Assembly: GCA_910587735.1 (NCBI GenBank)
Contig: CAJUNT010000011.1
Coordinates: 1 to 64,000 of the forward strand
Direction of reading: 5' to 3'
DNA: 64,000 nucleotides
Origin: an uncultured Clostridia bacterium
GTDB lineage: Bacteria > Bacillota > Clostridia > Lachnospirales > Anaerotignaceae
The position numbers and the translations under genes were made by a program. The first letter of the stretch is position 1. Every line of letters begins with the position of its first letter. Shown piece by piece: positions 16,965-25,336 of the stretch. The notes beneath the pieces are model-generated. The model made no database searches and was not told where the DNA came from. It was given only the letters and a program-made list of their open reading frames with translations.

Positions 16965-17939
16965 ATGAAGGAATATCGTTGGGCAACATTAGGCTGTGGT
17001 GTGATTGCTAATCAATTAGCAGAGGCATTGGCAAAACAAGGAAGGACACTATATGCAGTAGGAAATAGAACATATGAAAAAGCAGTTGCTTTTGCACAAA
17101 AATATCATGTGGAAAAAGTTTATAATGTAATAGAAGATATGTTTACAGATGATAATGTAGATATTATATATATTTCAACACCCCATAATACCCATATTTC
17201 TTATATAATACAAGCACTGAAAAATGGTAAACACGTATTATGTGAAAAGTCTATTACATTAAATGCGCAGGAATTACAACAAGCTGTAGAATTAGCAAAA
17301 CAAAATGATGTTATACTTGCTGAAGCAATGACAATTTATCATATGCCTATATATCAAAAATTAAATGAAATCATACAAAGTGATATATTAGGTAAACCTC
17401 GCTTTATACAGGTGAATTTTGGAAGTTATAAAGAATATGATATGAAAAATCGTTTTTTTAATAAAAATTTAGCAGGAGGAGCATTGCTTGATATTGGAGT
17501 GTATGCACTTTCTTTTGCCAGATGGTTTTTTTCACAAAATCCCTGTCATATTGTATCACAGGTGAAATTTGCCCCAACTGGTGTAGACGAGCAAGCAGGT
17601 ATATTACTTATGAATGAAAAGCAGGAAATGGCAACAGTATCATTATCTTTGCACGCAAAACAGCCCAAAAGAGGAATTGCTGCATTTGAAAAAGGATATA
17701 TTGAAATGGAAGATTATCCAAGAGCAGAACAAGCTACAATATATTACACAGAACAAAATAAAAAAGAAATAATAAAAATGGGAAAAACAGAATATGCTCT
17801 TTTATATGAAGTAATGGACATGGAAAAGGCAGTTTCAAAACAAGAAAATGTTATGTATTTGCAATATAGTATAGATGTTATGGAGCAAATGACAAAATTA
17901 AGAGAGCAATGGGGATTAAAATATCCAGAAGAGGAATAA
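16965..17939 (+). CDS. Gfo/Idh/MocA family oxidoreductase
   Basis: NAD(P)-dependent dehydrogenase of 324 aa acting on a sugar-like or cyclitol-like substrate. N-terminal Rossmann fold with GCGVIANQLAEAL, then DIIYISTPHNTH and the family's HVLCEKSITLNA, with the catalytic EK motif. The C-terminal alpha/beta domain has GGALLDIGVYALSF. GGGGAGGA precedes the ATG. It stands alone between two long non-coding stretches, so no pathway can be assigned from neighbours. Confidence 0.93.
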   Translation: MKEYRWATLGCGVIANQLAEALAKQGRTLYAVGNRTYEKAVAFAQKYHVEKVYNVIEDMFTDDNVDIIYISTPHNTHISYIIQALKNGKHVLCEKSITLNAQELQQAVELAKQNDVILAEAMTIYHMPIYQKLNEIIQSDILGKPRFIQVNFGSYKEYDMKNRFFNKNLAGGALLDIGVYALSFARWFFSQNPCHIVSQVKFAPTGVDEQAGILLMNEKQEMATVSLSLHAKQPKRGIAAFEKGYIEMEDYPRAEQATIYYTEQNKKEIIKMGKTEYALLYEVMDMEKAVSKQENVMYLQYSIDVMEQMTKLREQWGLKYPEEE

Positions 17940-18314
17940 AATACAAATGAAATACAAATGATAATATTTTACAATAAATATTACTGAAATTTTATACTTT
18001 ATTTGAAAAAGTATTGTGCAATATTATTTTAAATGACTATGTTATATAGTGGAATGTATTTGATATATGGACATAAAAAATAATGTATGAAAAAAAGAAC
18101 ATTTTATATTTAAATCATATTCAAATTGAGCAAAAAAAACAAAAATTGTATAGATTGCATAAACAATAAATCATATAAATTGAAAAACAAAACATATTGA
18201 CGGAATAATAAACTGTTACTATAATAAATATAGTAATTATTTATTATTGACTCGAGCAAAGAGTGAAAAACACTTTTTCTTTATAACAAATTAATGATAT
18301 TGGAGGAGATAACA
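17940..18314. other. 375-bp AT-rich intergenic region
   Basis: No gene seen. The stop of the oxidoreductase is followed by an 11-nt direct repeat (AATACAAATGA twice). The right part holds the ridA promoter and a small leader hairpin, AAAGAGTG (18258-18265) with CACTTTTT (18271-18278). Confidence 0.6.
18197..18225 (+). promoter_or_regulatory. Sigma-A promoter of ridA-ilvA
   Basis: TTGACG (18197-18202) and consensus TATAAT (18220-18225) with 17-nt spacing, giving an approximately 80-nt leader. Confidence 0.75.
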
Positions 18315-18692
18315 ATGTTTAAAGTAACAAATACAACAAAAGCACCAGCAGCGATTGGACCATATTCTCAAGCAATAGAATATAACGGATTTTTATTTGC
18401 ATCAGGACAAATACCTATTGACCCAGCAGTAGGAGATGTTGTTGCAAAAGATATTGTTGCTCAAGCAGAGCAAGTTATGAAAAATATTTCTGCAATATTA
18501 GAAGAGAATGGTATTGGTTTTGAAAATGTCATAAAAACAACTTGCTTTTTAGCAGATATGGGCGATTTCCAAACATTTAATGAAGTATATGGAAAATATT
18601 TTGTAAGCAAACCAGCACGTTCTTGTGTTGCTGTAAAAGAATTGCCTAAAAAAGTATTATGTGAAGTAGAAATTATTGCAGCAAAAAATTAA
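18315..18692 (+). CDS. ridA: RidA family enamine/imine deaminase
   Basis: Hydrolyses reactive enamine and imine intermediates such as 2-aminocrotonate released by PLP dehydratases. It is 125 aa, the family length. Motifs: APAAIGPYSQAIEYNGFLFASGQIPIDP, VIKTTCFLADMGDF, ARSCVAVKELPK and CEVEIIA; the catalytic Arg is in PARSCV. GGAGGAGAT precedes ATG 18315. It lies 42 nt upstream of threonine ammonia-lyase, whose toxic by-product it would remove. Confidence 0.96.
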   Translation: MFKVTNTTKAPAAIGPYSQAIEYNGFLFASGQIPIDPAVGDVVAKDIVAQAEQVMKNISAILEENGIGFENVIKTTCFLADMGDFQTFNEVYGKYFVSKPARSCVAVKELPKKVLCEVEIIAAKN

Positions 18693-18734
18693 TGGGAATA
18701 CAAATGTATTCATTTTAGATTTGGAGGGGAAAAT

Positions 18735-19931
18735 ATGGTTACATTAGAAATGATTCAACAAGCACAACAAAATTTGAAAGGCGTTGCACGTTTAACACCG
18801 CTGATTTCAGCACCTAAAATTGGGGAAAATGTATCCATTAAAGCAGAAAATTTGCAATTAACAGGCTCTTTTAAATTAAGAGGCGCTTATAATAAAATTT
18901 CCTCATTGACAGCTGAAGAAAAAGCAAAAGGTGTAATTGCTTGTTCAGCAGGAAACCATGCGCAGGGTGTAGCATTATCTGCAACAAAAAATGGTATTCA
19001 TTCTACTATTTGTATTCCAGCAGGTGCGCCACTTTCAAAAGTAGAAGCAACAAGAGGTTTTGGGGGAGATGTTGTGCTTGTACCTGGTGTATATGATGAT
19101 GCCTATGCCAAAGCAGTGGAATTGACAAATGAAAAAGGCTATACATTTGTACACCCTTTTAATGATGAAAAAGTAATTGCAGGACAAGGTACAATAGGAC
19201 TTGAAATATTAGAACAAGAACCACACGTTGATGCTGTATTTGTAGCGATTGGTGGAGGCGGTTTAGCAAGTGGTGTAGCTTGTGCTATAAAATCTGTAAA
19301 ACCAGATTGTAAAGTATATGGTGTGCAAGCAGCAGGTGCGCCTAGTATGTATGATTCTATCAATAAAGGCGAGATTATAGAACTAGAAAGCGTATCTACT
19401 ATTGCAGATGGTATTGCAGTAAAAAAACCAGGTGATTTAACATTTGAAATGTGCAAAAAATATCTTGATGGTGTTGTTACTGTAACAGAAGATGAAATTG
19501 CTACTGCAATATTAACATTGATGGAAACACAAAAAACAGTTGCTGAAGGAGCAGGCGCATCAAGTGTTGCAGCAGTAATGTTTGATAAAGTACCTGAAGT
19601 AAAAGGTAAAAATATTGTTTGTGTCATTTCTGGCGGTAATATTGATGTAAGTATATTATCAAGAGTAATTACAAAAGGCTTGACAAAAACAGGAAGAATT
19701 ACAGAAATTACAACAAAAGTTATTGATAAACCAGGACAGTTAATTAACTTGCTTCAGTTAATTTCTAATGCAGGTGCAAATATTATTACAATAGACCATC
19801 AGAGAGAAGATAAGAAATCAGAAGTAAATTCTTGTATTGTTTCTATGGTTTTGGAAACAAGAAATATTGAACATTCTGAAGAAATTTGCAATGCTTTGCA
19901 GAAAAATGGATACGAAATATTTGAATCTTAA
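18735..19931 (+). CDS. ilvA: Threonine ammonia-lyase
   Basis: PLP enzyme converting threonine to 2-oxobutanoate and ammonia. It is 398 aa. The PLP Lys is in GSFKLRGAYNK (about residue 48), the Gly-rich phosphate cradle is AIGGGGLASG, and CSAGNHAQG follows the family. A C-terminal ACT domain (about 325-398, starting ITEITTKVIDKPGQL) marks the 400-residue class with one ACT domain, often labelled ilvA or tdcB. Whether it is biosynthetic or catabolic is open, since no ilv genes are nearby. GGAGGGGAAAAT precedes the ATG. It is cotranscribed with ridA and ended by a strong terminator. Confidence 0.95.
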   Translation: MVTLEMIQQAQQNLKGVARLTPLISAPKIGENVSIKAENLQLTGSFKLRGAYNKISSLTAEEKAKGVIACSAGNHAQGVALSATKNGIHSTICIPAGAPLSKVEATRGFGGDVVLVPGVYDDAYAKAVELTNEKGYTFVHPFNDEKVIAGQGTIGLEILEQEPHVDAVFVAIGGGGLASGVACAIKSVKPDCKVYGVQAAGAPSMYDSINKGEIIELESVSTIADGIAVKKPGDLTFEMCKKYLDGVVTVTEDEIATAILTLMETQKTVAEGAGASSVAAVMFDKVPEVKGKNIVCVISGGNIDVSILSRVITKGLTKTGRITEITTKVIDKPGQLINLLQLISNAGANIITIDHQREDKKSEVNSCIVSMVLETRNIEHSEEICNALQKNGYEIFES

Positions 19932-19944
19932 TTTATAAATTATC

Positions 19945-19982
19945 AAAACAGCGGAATATTATGGAATATTCTGCTGTTTTTT
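19945..19982 (+). terminator. Terminator after ilvA
   Basis: AAAACAGCGGAATATT (19945-19960) pairs with AATATTCTGCTGTTTT (19965-19980), with one mismatched pair in a 16-bp stem, followed by TT. Confidence 0.88.
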
Positions 19983-19994
19983 GTATTGTTTCTA

Positions 19995-20023
19995 TTGTTG
20001 TTTAAAATAATAAATGCTATAAT
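19995..20023 (+). promoter_or_regulatory. Probable promoter of azlCD
   Basis: A consensus TATAAT (20018-20023) with a weak TTGTTG (19995-20000) 17 nt upstream. Confidence 0.5.
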
Positions 20024-20076
20024 ATGCCAAACGTAATTAATATAAACATTTTGATAAAAATTAGGAGGGAAAATAT

Positions 20077-20769
20077 GTGAAAAAGGCATTCAAAGCAGCT
20101 TTTCCATATACCATACCAATATTTGCAGGATTTTGGTTTATTGGTTTGACATATGGTATTTATATGAATGTTTTAGGATTTTCATTTTGGTATCCTATGA
20201 TAATGAGTTTAGTAATATTTGCAGGTTCTTTGGAATTTGTAGCAGCAAATTTAATGTTAGGAGCATTTCATCCTTTACAAGTATTTTTAGTTACACTAAT
20301 GATACAGGCAAGACATTTATTTTATGGCATTTCTATGCTTAATAAGTATAATAACAAAGGTTGGAAAAAATGGTATTTAATGTTTGGAATGGGTGATGAA
20401 ACTTTTTCGTTGAATTATACCATAGAAATTCCAAAAGAAGTAGATGAGGGCTGGTTTATGTTTTGGATTACTGCCTTAAATCATTTTTATTGGTTTTCTG
20501 GTGCAACATTGGGAGGCATATTAGGCTCTTTGGTGACATTTAATACAAAAGGCTTAGATTTTGTTATGACAGCAATGTTTGTAGTAATATTTTTGGAACA
20601 ATTTATGAAAGAAAAAAAGCATTGGACAGCGTTAATAGGAATTTGTTGTTCTATAATTTGTCTGATAATATTTCAAGCAGATAATTTTATGATACCTACT
20701 ATGATAGCAATACTTTCTATGCTTACACTATTTAGAAAACCAATTGAAAGAGAAGGCGGATTTTCATGA
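20077..20769 (+). CDS. azlC: AzlC family branched-chain amino acid exporter subunit
   Basis: Large membrane subunit of the AzlCD exporter of branched-chain amino acids and analogues. It is 230 aa. Family motifs: FPYTIPIFAGFWFIGLTYGI, SLVIFAGSLEFVAANLM, QARHLFYGISML and GMGDETFSLNY. The start is GTG 20077: the overlapping ATG at 20075 is followed at once by a stop. TAGGAGGGA lies upstream. It overlaps azlD by 4 nt. Confidence 0.93.
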   Translation: MKKAFKAAFPYTIPIFAGFWFIGLTYGIYMNVLGFSFWYPMIMSLVIFAGSLEFVAANLMLGAFHPLQVFLVTLMIQARHLFYGISMLNKYNNKGWKKWYLMFGMGDETFSLNYTIEIPKEVDEGWFMFWITALNHFYWFSGATLGGILGSLVTFNTKGLDFVMTAMFVVIFLEQFMKEKKHWTALIGICCSIICLIIFQADNFMIPTMIAILSMLTLFRKPIEREGGFS

Positions 20770-21095
20770 CAATTACGCAAAAAATACTGACAATAAGCAT
20801 TTGTATAGCAGGCACTATGTTGACAAGATTTTTACCGTTTTTTGTATTTTCTTCTAAAAAACCGACACCACAGTACATACAATATTTAGGAAAAGCATTA
20901 CCATGTGCTATATTTGGTATGTTGGTAGTATATTGTTTAAAAAATGTAACAATATTAGAAGGAACACATAGTATACCAGAAGCAATTGCTATTATTGCAG
21001 TGATATTAGTTCACATTTTGAAAAGGCAGATGTTGCTTTCTATTGCAGTAGGGACAATATGTTATATGATATTGGTACAATGTGTATTTATATAA
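20766..21095 (+). CDS. azlD: AzlD family branched-chain amino acid exporter subunit
   Basis: Small membrane partner of AzlC. It is 109 aa with about four hydrophobic helices. Family signatures are TMLTRFLPFFVF near the start and LGKALPCAIFGMLVVYCLKN. The ATG overlaps the azlC stop (ATGA), indicating coupled translation. A terminator follows. Confidence 0.93.
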   Translation: MTITQKILTISICIAGTMLTRFLPFFVFSSKKPTPQYIQYLGKALPCAIFGMLVVYCLKNVTILEGTHSIPEAIAIIAVILVHILKRQMLLSIAVGTICYMILVQCVFI

Positions 21096-21116
21096 TTATG
21101 GATTATAAAGCATAAT

Positions 21117-21165
21117 AAGAAGTGTGAAAGTTATTTTTTTAAAACTTTCAATACTTCTTTTTTTA
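21117..21165 (+). terminator. Terminator after azlCD
   Basis: AAGAAGT plus TGAAAGTT (21117-21132) pair with AACTTTCA plus ACTTCTT (21143-21159) around one small internal bulge, then a T-run. Confidence 0.82.
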
Positions 21166-21240
21166 TGTTTATAGTACATTTGAATGATTAGTATATACAA
21201 AAATAAAAAAAGTAAATGTTAGATTTGTAAAATGAATTTA

Positions 21241-21270
21241 CGAATACATTTGATTTTTTTAGTAATACTA
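21241..21270 (+). promoter_or_regulatory. Candidate forespore (sigma-G/F type) promoter of spoVA
   Basis: CGAATA (21241-21246) and AATACTA (21264-21270) with 17-nt spacing. Each box differs at one position from the sigma-G pattern TGNATA / CATACTA. It lies about 80 nt upstream of spoVAA, an operon known in Bacillus to be transcribed in the forespore. This is a match by eye only. Confidence 0.5.
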
Positions 21271-21351
21271 AATTTGTATAAAAATCATGTTATGTTAATA
21301 GTAGTAATGCACTATTAGTATAACAAATATAGAAAAGTGTGGTGAAAAAAA

Positions 21352-21969
21352 TTGGATATTTATATCAAGCCCAATGAAAAAATAACCATAACAGGAAGAA
21401 AAATTGTTTATTTAAAAGATGTAGGAGAAATTTGGATACCTGGGCAAACAACAGCATCGCTAGAAAATTTAGTTGTATATCAAATACCAGAAGATACAGA
21501 AAAAACATATTTAATCAGTGTAATAGATATCATTAAAGCGATTACATTAAAATTTCCAGATGCCACAGTAAATAACGTAGGAGAAATGGATATATTGCTT
21601 ACTTATCAAAAACAATATAAACAGCAAAATAAAGTATGGCTTTATAGTAAAATTGTTTTTATATCATTGATATTGTTTACAGGAGCATCTACTTCTATTA
21701 TGTCATTTCATTCTGACGCACAAATACCAAAAATTTTCCAGAATTATTATTATATATTTTTTGGAGAATATAATGATATGCCATTGATACTTGCTATACC
21801 TTATACAATAGGTTTAGCAATAGGTATTATATTATTTTTCAATCATTTTTCAAAAATATATGTCACAAAAGACCCTACGCCTATTGAAATTGAAATGACA
21901 ACATATGAAAAAGAAACCAATACCAGTATTATTGATGCTTTAAACCGAAAACAAAAAAGTGGGGAATGA
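21352..21969 (+). CDS. spoVAA: Stage V sporulation protein AA
   Basis: First gene of the spoVA operon, whose products form the forespore inner-membrane channel that moves calcium-dipicolinate. It is 205 aa from TTG 21352. The soluble N-terminal part has MDIYIKPNEKITITG and KIVYLKDVGEIW; two transmembrane helices follow (about 103-120 and 143-163). This is the domain plan of SpoVAA. The binding site GGTG lies upstream of the TTG. It overlaps or abuts spoVAB. Confidence 0.9.
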   Translation: MDIYIKPNEKITITGRKIVYLKDVGEIWIPGQTTASLENLVVYQIPEDTEKTYLISVIDIIKAITLKFPDATVNNVGEMDILLTYQKQYKQQNKVWLYSKIVFISLILFTGASTSIMSFHSDAQIPKIFQNYYYIFFGEYNDMPLILAIPYTIGLAIGIILFFNHFSKIYVTKDPTPIEIEMTTYEKETNTSIIDALNRKQKSGE

Positions 21970-21971
21970 CT

Positions 21972-22406
21972 ATGAATTTATTTTTAAATATTGTTTTAAT
22001 AATATTAGGGCTTGCTTCTGGAGGAATGGTAGCGGCTGGTATTTTTGCATTTATATCTGCAATCGGTATTGTACCTCGTATGGCAAAAAGAACGCAAACA
22101 CAAAAATATATTCCTTTTTATGAAGATATCATAACATTAGGCGGTATATTTGGTACAACAACAATGTTTATTAGATATCATTTACCTATTGGAAGTGTTT
22201 TAGTAGCAATATTGGCTTTTACAAACGGTATTTTTGTAGGCTGTCTTGCCATTGCATTGGCAGAGGTATTAAATGTCATTCCCATATTTTTAAGACGTTC
22301 TCGTATTGTAAGAGGAATACCGATATTTATTTGTACTATTGCCTTTGGTAAAATGTTAGGCTCATTATTATATTTTATAATAGATGGATTTTTTATAATG
22401 AATTAA
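21972..22406 (+). CDS. spoVAB: Stage V sporulation protein AB
   Basis: Membrane protein of 144 aa with about four helices, including GLASGGMVAAGIFAFISAIGI. The motif GIVPRMAKRTQT and a PFYEDIITLGGIFG stretch match SpoVAB. ATG 21972 fits the upstream GGGGA by spacing; ATG 21966, overlapping the spoVAA stop, would add two residues. Partner of SpoVAA; both are less widely conserved than SpoVAC-AD-AE. Confidence 0.9.
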   Translation: MNLFLNIVLIILGLASGGMVAAGIFAFISAIGIVPRMAKRTQTQKYIPFYEDIITLGGIFGTTTMFIRYHLPIGSVLVAILAFTNGIFVGCLAIALAEVLNVIPIFLRRSRIVRGIPIFICTIAFGKMLGSLLYFIIDGFFIMN

Positions 22407-22419
22407 GGAGGGAATATTT

Positions 22420-22866
22420 ATGGAAGAAACAACACAAGCAAAACAAATATATGACAAAATGGTAAAAGAGGCATCTCCAGATAGTCCCATAGTATTAAAC
22501 TGTATAAAAGCATTTGTATCTGGTGGTTTTATATGCACAATAGGACAGCTTTTAAGAAATTATATTGAAACATTTTCATTAGGAGAAGATACGACTTCTT
22601 TAATTGTATGTGTGATATTGATACTTGCTTCTGCAATATTAACAGGATTAGGCTTATATGGAAAATTAGGAAAATACTGTGGTGCAGGAACAATCGTCCC
22701 TATTACTGGATTTGCAAATTCTGTAGTATCTCCAGCAATAGAATTTAAAAAAGAAGGCTTTGTGTTTGGTATGGCAGCAAAAATGTTTTTGATTGCAGGA
22801 CCAGTTATTGTGTATGGTACTTTAACATCTATTATTGTAGGATTAATATACTATTTTGTTGGTTAA
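22420..22866 (+). CDS. spoVAC: Stage V sporulation protein AC
   Basis: Core membrane subunit of the dipicolinate channel; in Bacillus SpoVAC behaves as a mechanosensitive channel in germination. It is 148 aa. Motifs: LNCIKAFVSGGFICTIGQL, GAGTIVPITGFANSVVSPAIEFKKEG (read in two parts) and VIVYGTLTSIIVGLI. AAGGAGGGAATATTT precedes the ATG. The gap to spoVAD is 15 nt. Confidence 0.96.
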   Translation: MEETTQAKQIYDKMVKEASPDSPIVLNCIKAFVSGGFICTIGQLLRNYIETFSLGEDTTSLIVCVILILASAILTGLGLYGKLGKYCGAGTIVPITGFANSVVSPAIEFKKEGFVFGMAAKMFLIAGPVIVYGTLTSIIVGLIYYFVG

Positions 22867-22881
22867 GGAGGAAAGAATAAC

Positions 22882-23901
22882 ATGAAAAATAAAAGAATTG
22901 GCGCACAAACAGTAAAATTATCAGAGCCTGTTGTGATTGCAGGAGTATCCTCCGTTGTTGGTCCTAAAGAAGGAGAGGGTCCTTTGGGAAATCTTTTTGA
23001 TACAGTGGCAAAAGAGGCATTATATGGTGAAGATAGCTGGGAAAAGGCAGAAAGTAAATTTGTAACAGAAGCATTACAGTTAGCCGTGGAAAAAGCAGGC
23101 AAAACAATGGAGGACATAGACTATATATTATGTGGAGATTTGTTAAATCAATGTACAGGTACAACATTTGGCATAAAAGATTTTAAAGTACCTTATTTTG
23201 GTTTATTTGGTGCTTGCTCTACTATGGGAGAATCCATGAGTTTGGGAGCAATGCTTTTAGACGGCGGTTTTGCAGAAAATGTTTTAGTAGGTGCTTCCAG
23301 TCATTTTTGTGCAGCAGAAAAACAATTTCGTTTTCCTCTTGCATTAGGAACACAAAGACCACCTAGTGCTACATGGACAGTCACAGGAGATGGCTCTGCT
23401 GTATTGTCTAAAAAAGGAAAAGGACCAGTTATTACAGAAATTACAACAGGTAAAATTATAGATATGGGTGTAACAGATACTATGAATATGGGTGCAGCTA
23501 TGGCACCAGCGGCGGTAAATGTATTGACTGCTCATTTTAAAGATACAGGTAGACAGCCTAATTATTATGATGTGATTGCTACAGGAGATTTGGGCTACAT
23601 TGGAAAACAGCTTGTAATAGAATTGATGGCAAAAGAAGGATATGAAATGGGAGAGAATTTTACAGATTGCGGTATTGAAATATTTGATAAACAAAATCAA
23701 GATACTCATTCTGGAGGAAGTGGTTGCGCTTGTTCTGCTGTAACATTTGCAAGTTATTTTTATAAAAAACTTTCAGAAGGTGAAATAGGTAGAATGTTAT
23801 TTATACCAACAGGAGCATTGATGAGTCCTACTACATCTCAACAAGGCTCTACCATTCCAGGAATTGCTCATGGTGTTGTAATTGAAAGCAGAAAAGAATA
23901 G
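22882..23901 (+). CDS. spoVAD: Stage V sporulation protein AD
   Basis: Thiolase-fold protein that binds dipicolinate and guides it to the SpoVA channel. It is 339 aa. Motifs: FGACSTMGESMSLGAMLLDGG, VGASSHFCAAEKQFRFPL, SATWTVTGDGSAVL and GGSGCACSAVTFASYF. TAAGGAGGAAAG precedes the ATG. It has normal family length and central operon position. Confidence 0.97.
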   Translation: MKNKRIGAQTVKLSEPVVIAGVSSVVGPKEGEGPLGNLFDTVAKEALYGEDSWEKAESKFVTEALQLAVEKAGKTMEDIDYILCGDLLNQCTGTTFGIKDFKVPYFGLFGACSTMGESMSLGAMLLDGGFAENVLVGASSHFCAAEKQFRFPLALGTQRPPSATWTVTGDGSAVLSKKGKGPVITEITTGKIIDMGVTDTMNMGAAMAPAAVNVLTAHFKDTGRQPNYYDVIATGDLGYIGKQLVIELMAKEGYEMGENFTDCGIEIFDKQNQDTHSGGSGCACSAVTFASYFYKKLSEGEIGRMLFIPTGALMSPTTSQQGSTIPGIAHGVVIESRKE

Positions 23902-23912
23902 GAGATGACAGT

Positions 23913-24266
23913 ATGGATTTGGTAAAAGCATTTTTAGTGGGTGGTGCAATATGTGTAATAGGGCAAATACTCATTGACAAAACGAAATTGATGTCAGGCA
24001 GAATATTAGTCATGTTTGTTTGTATAGGCTGTATATTGGGTGGTTTAGGCTGGTATGCGCCTATTGAGGAATTTGGAGGAGCAGGTGCTACGGTACCTTT
24101 AACTGGATTTGGATATAATTTAGCAAAAGGTGTTATGGAAGAAGTGGACAGCGTTGGATTTTGGGGAATATTCACGGGAGGCATGAAAGCAGCGGCAGGA
24201 GGAATTACAGCAGCAGTTGTATTTGCATTCTTGACAGCACTTGTTTGTAATCCAAAAGAAAAATGA
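23913..24266 (+). CDS. spoVAE: Stage V sporulation protein AE
   Basis: Membrane protein of 117 aa (SpoVAEb type) with MDLVKAFLVGGAICVIGQILID and the GAGATVPLTGFGYNLAKG motif, which parallels GAGTIVPITGFA in SpoVAC, as expected for these related channel subunits. It closes the operon; spoVAEa and spoVAF are not present. A terminator follows. Confidence 0.95.
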   Translation: MDLVKAFLVGGAICVIGQILIDKTKLMSGRILVMFVCIGCILGGLGWYAPIEEFGGAGATVPLTGFGYNLAKGVMEEVDSVGFWGIFTGGMKAAAGGITAAVVFAFLTALVCNPKEK

Positions 24267-24278
24267 TGGTATTTTGAA

Positions 24279-24316
24279 AAGATTGAGCAGAAAATTTTTG
24301 CTCAGTCTTTTTTTAT
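24279..24316 (+). terminator. Terminator after the spoVA operon
   Basis: AAGATTGAGC (24280-24289) pairs with GCTCAGTCTT (24301-24310, one G-U pair), followed by TTTTTTT. Confidence 0.87.
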
Positions 24317-24402
24317 ATTATGTTATAATAAATATAAACGTAATAAAATTTTTTGCACAAATAAAGCAAATGAAAATATAAAAATATTAGGAGGAGTACA
24401 GC

Positions 24403-24636
24403 ATGAAACAAGAATATATTGCAGTAATAAAAGCAGTTAATAAATTTTTAAAACAGGGAGAAGAACCAGACACATCTATGATTGCAAAAGAAACTTCTTT
24501 TACAAGTCAGCAAGTATATGATTTGATAACGGGTATGGAGGAAAAAGGATTATTAATTGCATTTGAAATTGATATGTGTTGTGGAGAAGATTATGTTGTA
24601 AAGGAATTAACAGAAAAAGGAAAAGCAATGTTGTAA
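24403..24636 (+). CDS. Small winged-helix-like protein of unknown function
   Basis: 77 aa. The pattern of three helices, PDTSMIAKETSFTSQQVYDLITGMEEKGLLI, followed by a short strand pair and LTEKGKAML, looks like a winged helix of the MarR/ArsR type without extra domains. A Cys pair (CC in DMCCGED) lies in the presumed wing. A strong AGGAGGAG precedes the ATG. It stands alone after the spoVA terminator. DNA binding is inferred from shape only. Confidence 0.7.
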   Translation: MKQEYIAVIKAVNKFLKQGEEPDTSMIAKETSFTSQQVYDLITGMEEKGLLIAFEIDMCCGEDYVVKELTEKGKAML

Positions 24637-24759
24637 ACAAGGGGATATACTATATAGTAAAATGATACAAATGAATTTTTTTATGAATGTAGTGCATTTT
24701 TAATCATAGTGTGTTATAATAAAAAAATAAATATATTATATAATTAAAAGGAGCGAATT

Positions 24760-25272
24760 ATGGAAAAAGCCATCGGTTCTAAAGTTAATTTGAAAAATAT
24801 GGAAGATATGTTAGCAGTAGAATATATGTCCTGTGTATGGGATTTAATGGATGAGAAAAAAATACAGAAATTAGATGAACACGTACAACATTGTAATACA
24901 AGCAGATTACAACATAGTATCAATGTTTCTTATTATAGCTTTTTAATTTGCCGTTTTATGGGTTGGGACTATCGTTCTGCTGCAAGAGCTGGATTACTTC
25001 ATGATATGTTTTATTATGACTGGAGAGTAACAAAAGGAAATAGAACAAATCACGCATCTTGGCATCCACGTGTGGCATATGACAATGCAAGAAAAATAAC
25101 AGAATTAAATAAAATTGAAAAGGATGCCATATTAAAACATATGTGGCCATGTACATTAGTTCCCCCAAAATACAAAGAATCTTATGTATTAACATTTGTA
25201 GATAAGACTTGTGCAGTAATGGAGGTAGCAGGTCAAAAATGGAATAAAGTAAAAGCTAGTTTTGCCAATTAA
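24760..25272 (+). CDS. HD-domain phosphohydrolase-like protein
   Basis: 170 aa. HD-superfamily metal ligands: His in RLQHSINVSYYSF, then the HD pair in AGLLHDMFYYDW, and a later His in HASWHPRVAYDNA; an Asp in FVDKTCAV would complete the set. Proteins of this size and pattern are common in Clostridia as predicted phosphohydrolases of unknown substrate. AAAGGAGCGAATT precedes the ATG. It converges on the zinc-ribbon gene, with a shared terminator. Confidence 0.85.
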   Translation: MEKAIGSKVNLKNMEDMLAVEYMSCVWDLMDEKKIQKLDEHVQHCNTSRLQHSINVSYYSFLICRFMGWDYRSAARAGLLHDMFYYDWRVTKGNRTNHASWHPRVAYDNARKITELNKIEKDAILKHMWPCTLVPPKYKESYVLTFVDKTCAVMEVAGQKWNKVKASFAN

Positions 25273-25292
25273 TCAAATAGCTTTAGAAAACG

Positions 25293-25336
25293 AACAAAAA
25301 GAAAAAGACTGATTATTAAGTCTTTTTCTTTTTGTT
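25293..25336. terminator. Bidirectional terminator, 18-bp perfect stem
   Basis: AACAAAAAGAAAAAGACT (25293-25310) and its exact complement at 25319-25336, with an 8-nt loop. It serves the HD gene on the plus strand. On the minus strand the 5' arm also encodes the last codons and contains the stop region of the zinc-ribbon gene. Confidence 0.88.

Noticed and set aside
17939..17962. Direct repeat AATACAAATGA twice, considered as a repeat array or CRISPR start
   Set aside because: Only two adjacent copies, no regular spacers, very AT-rich; chance is enough.
19139..19627. 162-codon open frame on the minus strand inside ilvA
   Set aside because: It lies wholly antisense to a well-supported gene, has no ribosome binding site, and the composition is that of a shadow frame.
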